NCBI GenBank assembly: GCA_018350325.1
Contig: JAEVLN010000008.1
Span: forward strand, 620,001-684,000
Length of the DNA: 64,000 bases
Direction: 5' to 3'
From: Globodera rostochiensis
Lineage: Eukaryota > Nematoda > Chromadorea > Rhabditida > Heteroderidae
Position numbers and translations under genes: made by a program. The notes beneath the pieces are model-generated. The model was not told the DNA's origin and did not search any database. It saw only the letters and a program-made list of their open reading frames with translations. Each line of letters starts with the position of its first letter. The first letter of the stretch is position 1. Below are positions 33,706 through 44,400 of this stretch, in pieces.

Positions 33706-36700
33706 ATGAAGCAATTCTTAATCTTCGTCATTCTTTTTGCATGTTTGTCCGTTGCAAACTGCTCCAACAACCTTAGTATCGGCGAAATTGCTTGTGAAAA
33801 TATGAAAGAAAAGCTCCATTTTGAACAACTTCTTCCAGTAAACGTTTCTCTGTCCTCAAATTACAAGGTAAAAACAACAAAAAAAAGATTAAAATTTGAA
33901 AAAAATAGCATTTCAAAAGCCTATTTGGCATGCAAATCTGGTTACAAACAATGAATTGGGCCTTTTAGCCTCCTGCAGGATTTTAATTCGATTTTTAGTT
34001 TATGGAAAAGTCCGGCGGTGCCGGGTAAATTTCTAAATTAAATTTTTCGTTATTTACTTTAAAACAGTAAAAACAAAAAATTAATTTTAAAAAGCCTTAT
34101 GTATTAAAGCAAGTTTAATTTAGTAAAGAACTGGTTCTTTTATTAGGCGCTTTTATTCCTTGATTCAGGCAACCCTTAGGCTCACCGATTTTTTGCATGG
34201 AAATGTAACTGCAAAAATTGTGGAAAAATATTTGGATGGCACTTTGGTGGTTAAAAAATGGAGCCGAGAAAAGGAAGTGGCGGTGTTCAATCGGACGATT
34301 TATTTCGAAGGTTCGAATTTAAGTCTTTTCTAAAAATTGTTTAAAAAACAGACCGATACAAATGGAACAAAACCAACGATCAACGCTTGACTCACCACAA
34401 ATCATGCTTGGCCCTTGGCAACACAAACGGAAGGTCCGTCAATGGCCTAATTTTTATCGTTTTGGCAATGGAAAGATTCCCCTCCCCCCCTTTTTTTTGT
34501 GTATTCACTGACTGTTTTTGAGCAGTTTTGCGCTAAATGCCAGTGCCAATGTGCTCGATCTGTCTCCAAAATTGATCAACGGCACGGGACTGAGCGGTGA
34601 GGGCGTTGGCCAACTGTTGGCGGTTCTCCAACGCTATGGCGGAGGATGGAACGGCACTATGCACAGCGACCCGTTGCTAACCAATGGAGTCGAAACACTC
34701 GGCTACACCGGCTGCACGAGCACCTTTTTCAAGGACGACAGGGAACTGCGTTTGCAAGTCGGCGACTTTCGGAAATAGGGCATTTAGCCTTTAGTTGGCG
34801 TTTCTTTGATGAATTACGGAATTTTGGCTTTTTTTATTTAAGATTTATTTGTTCTTTTGGTGAGGTTCAGCTCCGTTTATTGGAGGATTTGCATGAATAT
34901 TGTGATTCCCGGTCCTTTACGATTGTTTTAGGCCGATTTCGAAGAAGATTTTGGAAGGTTTTGGGGGGGGGGGGTAATTAAAATCTTTTGTTTTCCATTA
35001 GGGAGCGTCTCACCAAAACTTTAATATTCCAAAAGCGTTTATCACAATCTCTCAGGTTGAACTCGAATATGCCGCTGACAAAACGCCGCAACAGCCTTAC
35101 AGTCCAGAACGGCACAACCCGACGCTGTACACAATTCGAGTGATTACTTACGACGGTAAACGGAATTAAATTAAAAAAAGTGTTCTTATGTTAAACACAT
35201 CATTTAGTTGACGGCAACAAAACGACAAACGTTTTCGATAGTTTTTCCGTTGACATTGTCACATTGGACACAAATGGCGAGAGCAGAGAGTTCATTTCCA
35301 CGGCAATTAACAAATTGTAAAAAAAACTTAAAATTTTTGGTATTTCAGCCGCCGCGCGGAGTGTTTTGCCACGGAATGCCAAATGTCACTTTGCCAGTGC
35401 AATTCCCTCACCCATTTGTAGCCCATTTACGCACTGTCCATTCCAATAAAAGCCATCACAGCAGTGCCGTCGTCGATGACGGCACTGTAAGTTGAAAATA
35501 AATATTGTTATTTTTGCGTTATTAATTGCAATTTTTCGTGGGTTGTTTACGACGGAACGGCCAAAATGGCAGCAATGTTTACATCAAATCCCAACGATTT
35601 TGTGGCTCACGACTTTGTTTACGGTAATTTTTGGACTTTTCGCTTAATTTTGTTCACAAATCATACATTTATTGGGTAACTTCTCAGACGGTATTTATTA
35701 TTTTTGGTGTCCTAAGGACTCCAATATCGGTTGGACATGGCCCGGCACGGAACCTGCGGCCCGGTCGGACCGATTGAGGGCGATTTGCACGACGTCGCAC
35801 GCAACCTCAACGGGACGATGTACTTGCTGTCGGCAGAGGAATTGGCCATTTGGATGGGCAAACAGCCGCTGAACGGCAGCGCTTTTCCGCAATTTTATCA
35901 CTCGGGAAAGGTGGAAAATGTTAAATTATCTTTAAATTTAATATTAATTGGGATTAATTTTAATTTTGTTTTTTTTTGTGACGTTATTGTTTAAGGTTCT
36001 CGTCGGAGATGAACTGCTTGATTCCTATGTTTCTCAATTTTCCGAACCGTTGAAGTCTCAAAATGCCAATCAAAGTGCCGTCGTTGTCGTTGAAGTTCTC
36101 GTGGCAAATTCGATGGGTGAAAATGGATCGAATGATCAGCGAAGGTCTTCACTTCGATCGGTGGTCCATTATTCGAAGAATGGGCGGACGACTGTCGCTT
36201 TTGCGTCTTACCGGACGTTGTTGAACGGGTGGCAAGTGTTGGCCGAAAAGTTTAGGGCGTGTGTGAAGGCAACGACTGCGGACCCGGACGGAGGATATTT
36301 TGTTCGCATGGGAAATGGTGCGAATTACTTAAACTTCTGACAATAATTTTGACAATTGTTCATTAGGACCCCCACCTCTTTTCAAGACCTAAAAGGCGAA
36401 TGCCATAAAATTGGGTTTAAAGAGGTTTTCGGATAATCTTTTTTGTTTTGTAGTTTCACTGGCTGACCTGAACTCACAAGTCGGCTCGGAATGGTCCAGA
36501 GCGGCGGTCGCGCAGGCACTGGCCAATGCGTCCAACGTTTCCATGATGAGGATTGTCGATTTAAACGTATGAGAATTTTGTATTTTTTTAGAATTTTGAT
36601 GTGATTTCAGCTTGAACAATCCTCAAAAGGTGAACTGTACGCCTTTTTCGCCATTGGCGCACCAAGCGGAGCTGTTCAGGCACAAACAATTTACCTGCAG

Positions 36701-37217
36701 GTGCGTTTTTTGAAACATTTATATGGAACAATTTTTATTTTTATAGAAAGAGCTTCCGATAGCCGAAGCGATACAATCACTGAACTCGTCCATTGCGTTG
36801 GGCAATTTCGTCGTCCGAATTCCTCTTCCTACCGGTCACGGACAAAACAAAGAACTGGTAAAAAGACCCTTAAAAATCCAAGTGACAAACTATAGGAGTA
36901 ACTGGTAACAGTTTTATTAGGGAGGGGCGGACGGTGTTCACAAGCGCCGCGGGGAAATGTTGAAAATAATTTTTATGACAATTTATCCAAAAATTCCGCA
37001 GATAATCTCCGGCACTCAATTTGGCGAGCGTTCGTCGCTTGAGCCTCGGCCGCCCCCTCCGCGCCCGTCGCCGGAGTTCGTCGGCTTTTCCGGCTCCACG
37101 TTGTCAATCGTTGCAATTTTCTGTTTCATTTCGGGCGCAACTTTTGTGGCAGGCGCTTACATTTTGCATCAGAAAAGGCAATACATTCGCGGAATGGCCT
37201 ACCAAGTGTTCGAATGA
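33706..37217 (+). CDS. Type I membrane glycoprotein, unidentified
   Basis: I do not recognise the family. It has a signal peptide (MKQFLIFVILFACLSVANCS), a large extracellular part with many N-x-S/T sites, a Pro-rich stretch (LEPRPPPPRPSPEF), one membrane segment (STLSIVAIFCFISGATFVAG) and a 16-residue tail (HQKRQYIRGMAYQVFE). Well-supported exons: 33706-33867, 34169-34310, 34352-34433, 34523 onward (ends before 34770), about 35001-35154, about 35207-35318 and the last one ending at 37217. Central motifs include RLDMARHGTCGPVGPIEGDL and AQALANASNVSMMRIVDLN. The piece near 35349-35490 can be read in two frames: one with CHGMPNVTLP, the other Cys-rich, ECFATECQMSLCQCNS. The acceptor of the following exon (TGGGTTGTTTACGAC, 35540) lacks AG. 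The phase-consistent chain argues for an expressed gene. Confidence 0.7.
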
Positions 37218-37577
37218 ACGAAAGTCCTCGTGGAATTCAATTTATTCACTGCACCTTTTTTATGTTCTTCAGAGGTTGTACATATATATTTGATTTACTT
37301 CATCTTTTTTTTGTAGTTTACAGATATTACCCATTCATAAATCATTCGATTTTTAACTTTTCCAAACCCTAAATTGTTTAAATGGACCAAATCAATTCAA
37401 ATGCTGTTATCTATTTAAATACTAACATTTGCCGCCATCTACGTCTTCTATAACAATTTTTCAGCTTTACTTTCATGTACCTTTTATGCTATTTGCAGAA
37501 ATTCCTCTTTACTCAGTAACTCTTATTCAATACACTTTTATCGTTTGTGAAATTGTCAAAATCAACAAACTAAAAAA
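37218..37577. other. Intergenic, nothing recognised
   Basis: AT-rich 360 bp after the glycoprotein stop; probably its 3' UTR and flank. Confidence 0.4.
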
Positions 37578-37823
37578 ATGCGTCTCAATACTTTCCAGCG
37601 AACTTTTGATTTAGACGAGTGGAACCGTCACCGGATTGGTCCTCAGGGGGTAGCCACGTTGCATATTTTTCCCGAACGTCATGCACTTGTTGCAATCCCT
37701 TTAAAGGTGGTGTGTGACTTTTTCATTGTATTCAACGGGAAGAGAGGGTGGGTGAAATTTGAAGACGATTTAAATCGAAAAACTGGTGAGTTTCAATTAG
37801 AGTCAAGCGGGACCGTAATTTAG
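37578..37823 (+). CDS. Orphan 81-codon ORF
   Basis: Starts with ATG in an A-rich context (AAAAATGCGTCTC). The product has a mixed, protein-like composition (FQRTFDLDEWNRHRIGPQGV, ATLHIFPERHALVAIPLKVV, NGKRGWVKFEDDL) and no low complexity. No signal peptide and no family recognised. It lies between convergent genes and 54 bp from the kanadaptin stop. It may be an exon of a longer gene or a chance ORF. Confidence 0.35.
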   Translation: MRLNTFQRTFDLDEWNRHRIGPQGVATLHIFPERHALVAIPLKVVCDFFIVFNGKRGWVKFEDDLNRKTGEFQLESSGTVI

Positions 37824-37876
37824 GCAAAATCAGGATCAAAAAAAGTCACGGGACACCGACAAAAAATGCCATTCCT

Positions 37877-40800
37877 TTATTTGGAAATGGACGAGAGTTG
37901 ATTTCCTGATCGGGGAGGGGGGTATATAAAATCCCCTCTCGCATTTAACCATTTACAACCGACCATTTCCTTTAACTCCCCCTCCTCCTCGTCCGTCTTC
38001 GACAACTCCTGTTGCTGTAACCGGGCCCGCTTCGCCGCAGCAGCAAGTTCAGGCTTCTTCTCCATTTGTCTCTGCAGGAATTTCATCCGCACCATTTCTT
38101 CTTTGGTGAGCATTCCGAACTTTGGGACAAATGCATTTGCCGCCATTTCGTTGTGTTGTGGAGGAAGTTCGGGCGCATAAAAACGTTCTTCTGGTGGCGA
38201 AGCGGCGGCGCCTTCGGCATCGGACTTGACTTCAGTTTCCGGCGGCAAAGAAGACGCCGATGAGTCATTTCTACAAAAATGAAAGATTAAAGCCTTATTT
38301 AAATACCATAGTATATATTTAAGACTCCCGTCTAAATGCTACCTGAATTTGTCCTCTCTTGTGTTTCTGCTGGCAACACTTTCACTTTCCTCGTCACGGC
38401 TTTGTGCTGATGTTCCCGTTACTGCTCGAACTTCTTGGTCAGTCTCTATTTTTTCTGGTCCTCTCTCGTCCTCTTCATACGCCAACGCCTCTTGTTTAAT
38501 TGTTATCTCTGCCCCTTCTTTGCTGTCCACCTCTTTCTCGCATTTCTCTTCGTCCATCATTGTCTCTCGCAGTCCCTCTGTGTCTGATGCTTCAGTCTTG
38601 ACCACGTCCTCTGCACTCTCTGACTGCTGCGGCGGTTTCTTTTGTACAATTGGGGCCAAACGGAAAGATGGCTTCGCAATTTCGGCCAATTTTTCCAATT
38701 TGTCCTTCTCTTTGAGCAATTTCTTTTCCTTTCCCTTCATCTGGGAGAGCGCCATCCGAGTCTTAAATATTCCGATTAAAAAGTCAACAAAATTTGAATG
38801 ATTTGTTGGGTCAAATTATGATTTTTAATAAATAAACCGTAAAGTTGGGCTGTTTTGGCTGCTGTTCTTCCTCCTGCTGCAGCTGCTCCACTCGGATTTT
38901 GTCTTTTTGGAGTAATCGTTGCATTTCCGTCCGGATTATGTCCAATTTGGACTCCGTTTCGGCCAATTCTTTGACCAATTCGGCATAATTCTTCGCTCGG
39001 CCAACAGAAGAGCCAAAAGTATCTGCCTAAAAATGTTTAGCGATATGCGAAATATGAATCGATTTTAGCCAGACAAACTAAAAATTAATTATTATTATTA
39101 TAACCTAACATTTACTCACCCCAAAGCGCCTCCGGCGCTTCTCGCGTTGCTCCTCAATTTGGCCGGTCCGGTCCAAAAATATGTCCTCGTCACTGTCATA
39201 AAAGTCATTCTCCGTGTAGTTTTTGCGTTTGTTCCAAAGCGACGAAATGCGCAAAAGGCACGCATTGTCCAGCCGTTCGCAGGCCACCAGCGCGCATTGT
39301 AATTGGGCCAGCCGTTTGGACGGGGCCAACACAGTGACGACACTTCCGCAAGTCAATGAAACGTCGCTGACCAGCCTTAAAGAAAAAAAATGAACTAACT
39401 AAAATATATTAAAACTGTTTTTGGAAATGTAATGCAATTCAACTCAATCAAATCCATTTAGAAAAATTATAAAAATATTAAAACAAAAATAAGCGTTTTC
39501 TTTCATTCCAACAATTTATATTTGCTGTCTCTTTAAGTGGCGTACGGAAATTGGTATTTTAGTAAAATTTAATTTTATATTAACCAAAAAATAAGTTTAA
39601 TTTTTTAACATAAATAATGTCACTTCGGGCCCTACATCAAACTTTGCGTTAACAGCTTTATTTGTCTCAAAAATATAATTTATTTTTTTAGTGAATTTAT
39701 TAAAATTGCTGAAACGCACTCAATTGAGCAAGTCCAATGGCCTCCGTCCTCGGAATGTCGTCGTCCTTTTTTCTTGTTCTGCTCATCCTCAAACTCTGCC
39801 AGCAAATTTCCTGCGCCACCGCCGCCTCCGTCCGGCGCCGATTTTGTGAACTTTAAATATCAAAAAAGAAAGGTCACTTAAATTCGAACAATAATTTTCA
39901 ACCTGAAAATGCATTGGCGCTCCTTCGCGCTCGAAATATCTATGAAAAAAATTAGCACAAAATTTTTTATTGCGAAATTCATTTTTTTTTTTTTGTTAGT
40001 TTTTTTTGCAACAAAAAAAGACCAAATTTATGAGAGCCACTAAAGCAAGCAAAAATGCATACTTTTGCAGCCACCCCATCGGGTCCTTCTCATAGAATCT
40101 GTGCCCTTCTTCAAGCTCCTCCTCCTCTCCCTCGGCCTTTGCAATATTTTCCGATTTCCCCTCGGGCGCCTTTTCTGCTTTTCCCTCTTCTTTCTGCACG
40201 CGCGAGGGGCCACCGCAAACGGTGAAGAGACGGGAACTGCCTAAACTGCTAGGTAAGCTGGTAAGAATTCGGTGTGAAAACATTTTCGTTTAATTCAAAT
40301 ATTGCTCAAAATTTAAGAAATTTGAACAATTTTATAAATACTATTTTTGTTATAGAATTTAAGCCTTTCAAGTTCACTAAATACAGCGCAATTAACCTGC
40401 TATTTGAAATACAAATCCGTTGTGCAATGGCACATAAGCGCGCTTTTTGATGGACTGCTTGTTCAGCCTCACTCCGTGGGTACTGTTCAGGTCGAAAAGG
40501 TACCTGTCAAATTCGAAGAAATGACACTTTTTAAACGTAAATCGTTGATCTATTCCTGACCCAAACAACTCCTTAAAAGATTTATTTGGCAAAAAATTGA
40601 TTCCCCAATCGATCCCACGACCATTTGCTCAAATACAAAACATTCCTTCAGAAAAACATAATCTTTTTTTTGAAATGATATAAATTGCGCATTCGGCATT
40701 TTTCACTGACCAGCCGGGCCGTCCCCTTACGCATTCGCCGTATTGTAAAATCGCGTGGAAGCGCGAAACAGACGGATGTTCCAATTTGATGTCGCACGGT

Positions 40801-41137
40801 TCGAAACGTCCAATGGACCAGAACGACTTTTGGTGCGCATCGTTGTGAAGACGGACGGAGTCAATGACAGTCCCCTCTTTGATAATCTGAAAATAAAAAA
40901 ATAACAATTTATGGAAAGATGACAATTTTCAAATACCTCAAGAAAATATTCATGTTCGCTTCCGGTAGGAATTAAAGCCCAAGTGGGCTCTTGATATCGA
41001 AAATCGCTTAAGATTGTTTGTTGTTGCTGCTGTTGATTCTGATCCATCTCGGACTCGTCCTTCTCTTCCGATTTTGTTTTAAATAGCAAACTTGTCGAAG
41101 GAAGATTGGGCTCTGCGAAAATTCCCTCATCCTGCAT
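37877..41137 (-). CDS. Kanadaptin homologue (SLC4A1AP), FHA-domain protein
   Basis: Kanadaptin is a nuclear/cytoplasmic FHA protein conserved in animals; FHA domains bind phosphothreonine. The ATG at 41137 starts MQDEGIFAEPNLPSTSLLFK. The FHA core is split by introns: SVRLHNDAHQKSFWSIGRFE, PCDIKLEHPSVSRFHAILQY, then YLFDLNSTHGVRLNKQSIKK near 40440-40510. After it come FYEKDPMGWLQKYFEREGAP, LQCALVACERLD and the diagnostic YDSDEDIFLDRTG (39180-39210). Downstream parts are coiled-coil and Glu/Lys-rich, and the last exon includes ANAFVPKFGMLTKEEMVRMK. I take the stop at 37877. The gene is divergent from IARS2 (279 bp apart). Confidence 0.92.
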
Positions 41138-41416
41138 TCTCACTCGTATGTAGTTAGAAATTAAAAATGTGCTTATTTTCAAGAATGTACTGAAAATGGT
41201 GCCAAGTGACTGAATTCAACAGCGTATTTCGACTATTTCACCTCCTTTTGAATATTGCATTAATGCATTTTTCGGCGGCCTATCTGACATTTCGCCCATT
41301 GGACATTTGGCCCCCCCCCCCCCCTCAAAATCGGCAAAATAACTAAAAAAATTTTGGTGCAAAAAACAGAAAAGTGCAGCAATTATTTATTCATTTTTTT
41401 TAGCTCAAGACGACAA
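41138..41416. promoter_or_regulatory. Divergent promoter region, kanadaptin/IARS2
   Basis: 279 bp between two start codons on opposite strands. Contains a poly-C run near 41312-41324. No TATA box seen, as expected for housekeeping genes. Confidence 0.45.
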
Positions 41417-44400
41417 ATGGCTTCAAAGTCTAAATCCGCCGCCGCTGTTTTGTTGCCAAAAACAAAATTTTCGGTGATGGTCAAAGGCATTGAGCGAAGC
41501 AAATTGGACAAGCGATTGGCCGCGCTTGGCCAATTTGAGTCCTTTTACCGGTGGCAGCGGCAACGACCGCAAACGGCGACTAATGGGGCCGAAGAGTGAG
41601 TGTTTTTGTGTAAAAAAAAAATTCCAAATGAATAGTTTTTTTGCTTTAAATGAATTATTTATTAGTCAATTTTATATAGTTTTGTACTGCTCGACGGCCC
41701 TCCATATGCAAACGGTGAGCCGCACGTTGGGCACGCGATCAACAAACTGTTGAAGGATTTCATCCTGAGGAGTCGTGTACAGCTTGGCCAACGCGTTCAC
41801 TACAGACCCGGATGGGACTGCCATGGGCTACCCATTGAGTTGAAAATACAGCGACAACAACTGCAACAGATTAATCAACAACAGCAGGTGTGGTATTTTC
41901 TTAACAAATTTCATAAAAAATTCAAAAATTTTTCCCGGCGGCACCTATCGGCACCGCCGGCCCTCTCCCATTCTTGAAAAGTTTCAATAAATTTCGCATT
42001 TTTAAATTTTGGTTGCTAATCTTTTAACAAATTAAGTCAGAAATTCAAAATTTTTTCGGCGGAGCCTATCGGCACCGCCGACCCCCACCCCAACCTGAAA
42101 GTAAAGCCGTTCTCAAAAAAAAATTTTTTTTTTGTTTTTTTGAAAATTCGAAGATAGGCAAGTATGTATCGAATGTTTAGGAAATTTTTTAACAAAAAAA
42201 GGTTAAAATTCTAAAAAATTTACCAAAATCTCAATTTAAAAAAAAGTGTTTAAGAAAATGCTTTAAAACCCGAAAATTCTCTATGAAAAATGCAATAAAA
42301 AGCAAAAAGTGATCAGGAATGTTGAAACGAGAAGTGATCAGAAACGAAGGAAATTGAAGTGAGAAGATCCATATAGGACATTTTAGTTTTTGGTTAACTT
42401 TTTCTCTGATCAGATGCAGGTGAATTTGCCATCAACTTCCTCCGCAGTCGCTGACAATCCGTTGTTGGTTCGGCACAGCGCTCGGCAGGTGGCCAACGCT
42501 TCGATCCGTTCCCAAATGGACACTTTTCTCGCCTGGGGCTGCATAGGCGACTTTGCGCGGCCCTACCTGACCATGCAGCCGGCGTATGTTGGTCGACAAC
42601 TTGAACTGTTTGCCCGACTGTTCGACAAAGGATTGGTCCGACGAGCATTGCAACCCGTCTATTGGTCCTTTTTTTATTTTAAGTATTTGTCAATCCTATT
42701 TTTTCGGTTTTTAGGATTACGATAGGTCCATGGACTCTGGATTACTTAATCCGTATTCCATTTGCAGGTCTCCCAGTTCACGGACGGCATTGGCCGAGTC
42801 GGAGTTGGAATACAATTTAGCCCACAAAAGCACGGCGGTTTACTTCCGCTTTCGGGTCAGCACCATTTGAATCGCCCAATGATTCAATCAATAATGGCTT
42901 AAGCTGATCAACTTTGATCTGGCCACTGTCCGTTGGGTTGGTGATGAACCGTTGGTGCCCACGCGAGCGCGTCCGGTTCACGTGTACGCCCTTGTCTGGA
43001 CCACAACGCCGTGGACGTTGCCGATGAACAACGCAATTGCAGTCAACGCGGGAACAGAATATGCACTGATCGATTTCCCAAAGGACAGAACGTGGGTGTC
43101 GGAAAAAATAATTGTTTTTTTGCCAAAAAAACTTATCATTGACTAAACACACAGAACTCATGTGATCCGAAACATGTACATTGTGGCCAGCGCGTTGGTG
43201 CCACACATTTCCAAGGAGTTCGGTTTCGACATTGCCGTCTTGGGCACTGTTTCTGGCGCTCAACTTGCTGACAACAAAATCTTCTACAAAAATGCGCGGG
43301 CGAACGTTCAAGCGCTGCCCGTCCTCTCCGCATCGTTCGTCAACCAAACAATCGGCACCGGTGTGTTTGACAAGCCTCTCCATAATTTGCATAATTACTT
43401 TTGTAATCATTTTATTTTGTTTATTACGCACAACAGGACTCGTTCATGTTGCATACGCGCATGGCCAAGACGACTACGAGGCAAGCGTCTTTTGTGATTT
43501 GTGGTGTTTCTGTTTTTAGGATTAATAAATACCAGTGTGTTCATGTAATTGAACATATATCTGAACCAGGCCCGTAGCCAGGGGGGGGGGGGGCGAGGGG
43601 GCCATGGCCCCCCCCGAAATGTTTTTTCACAAAAAAAAAACAAGAGGGGGGACCCTCTTGTTTTGCAAAATTAATAATTTTTGGGCCAATTTTCTTAACA
43701 AATTCCATCAAAAAACTCAAAAATTTTTCCCGGCGGCGCCTGTCGGCACCGCCGGCCCCCCGATTCTTAAAAAAGTTCAAAAAATTACCGAATTTTTAAA
43801 TTTTAGGTTGCAAATCCTTTAACAAATATCGTTAAAATCTTCAAAATTTTCTCGGCGGCGCCTATCGGCACCGCCGACCCCCCCATCCCCCCAAAAGTTT
43901 TCAAAAAAACTTGTTTTTAAAAAAATTGTAAATCGACAAAAAAATTTTGTCGATTTTTCAACTAAAATGTTAAAAATATTAAAAAATTTAACGAAAATCG
44001 AATTTTTTTTTTTTGGGGGGGAAAATTGCTTAAGAAAAATGCAATAAAAACGGAAAAATGCACCCCTAAGAATCGACTTTTTTCGCTTGCCCCCCCCCCC
44101 CCCGAAAATTTTTTCTGGCTTCGGCCCTGATCTGAACAGTTTGCAAAGGTTTTCTGAATATCATCACTTGATAGAAAGTGGCACAGTTGAGTAAATCGAA
44201 TGAGGTTAAATTTGTCTTTAATGTGGTTGGGACTGAATTGTGCTGATCAAGTGCTTTTATACTTCAGCTTGGCCTTTCTCAAGAGGGTCAGCAGCTCATT
44301 GCATGTTTTGTGGATGAGCGAGGCTGTTACACGCGGGAGATGGGGCACGAGCTGTGCTGGAAGGACGTGCTGGGAGATGGTCAACGCGCAGCACTGAAGT

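Noticed and set aside
43567..44129. Coding ORFs inside the MITE (for example 72-79 codons)
   Set aside because: They read through homopolymers and repeat cores and have no transposase motif.
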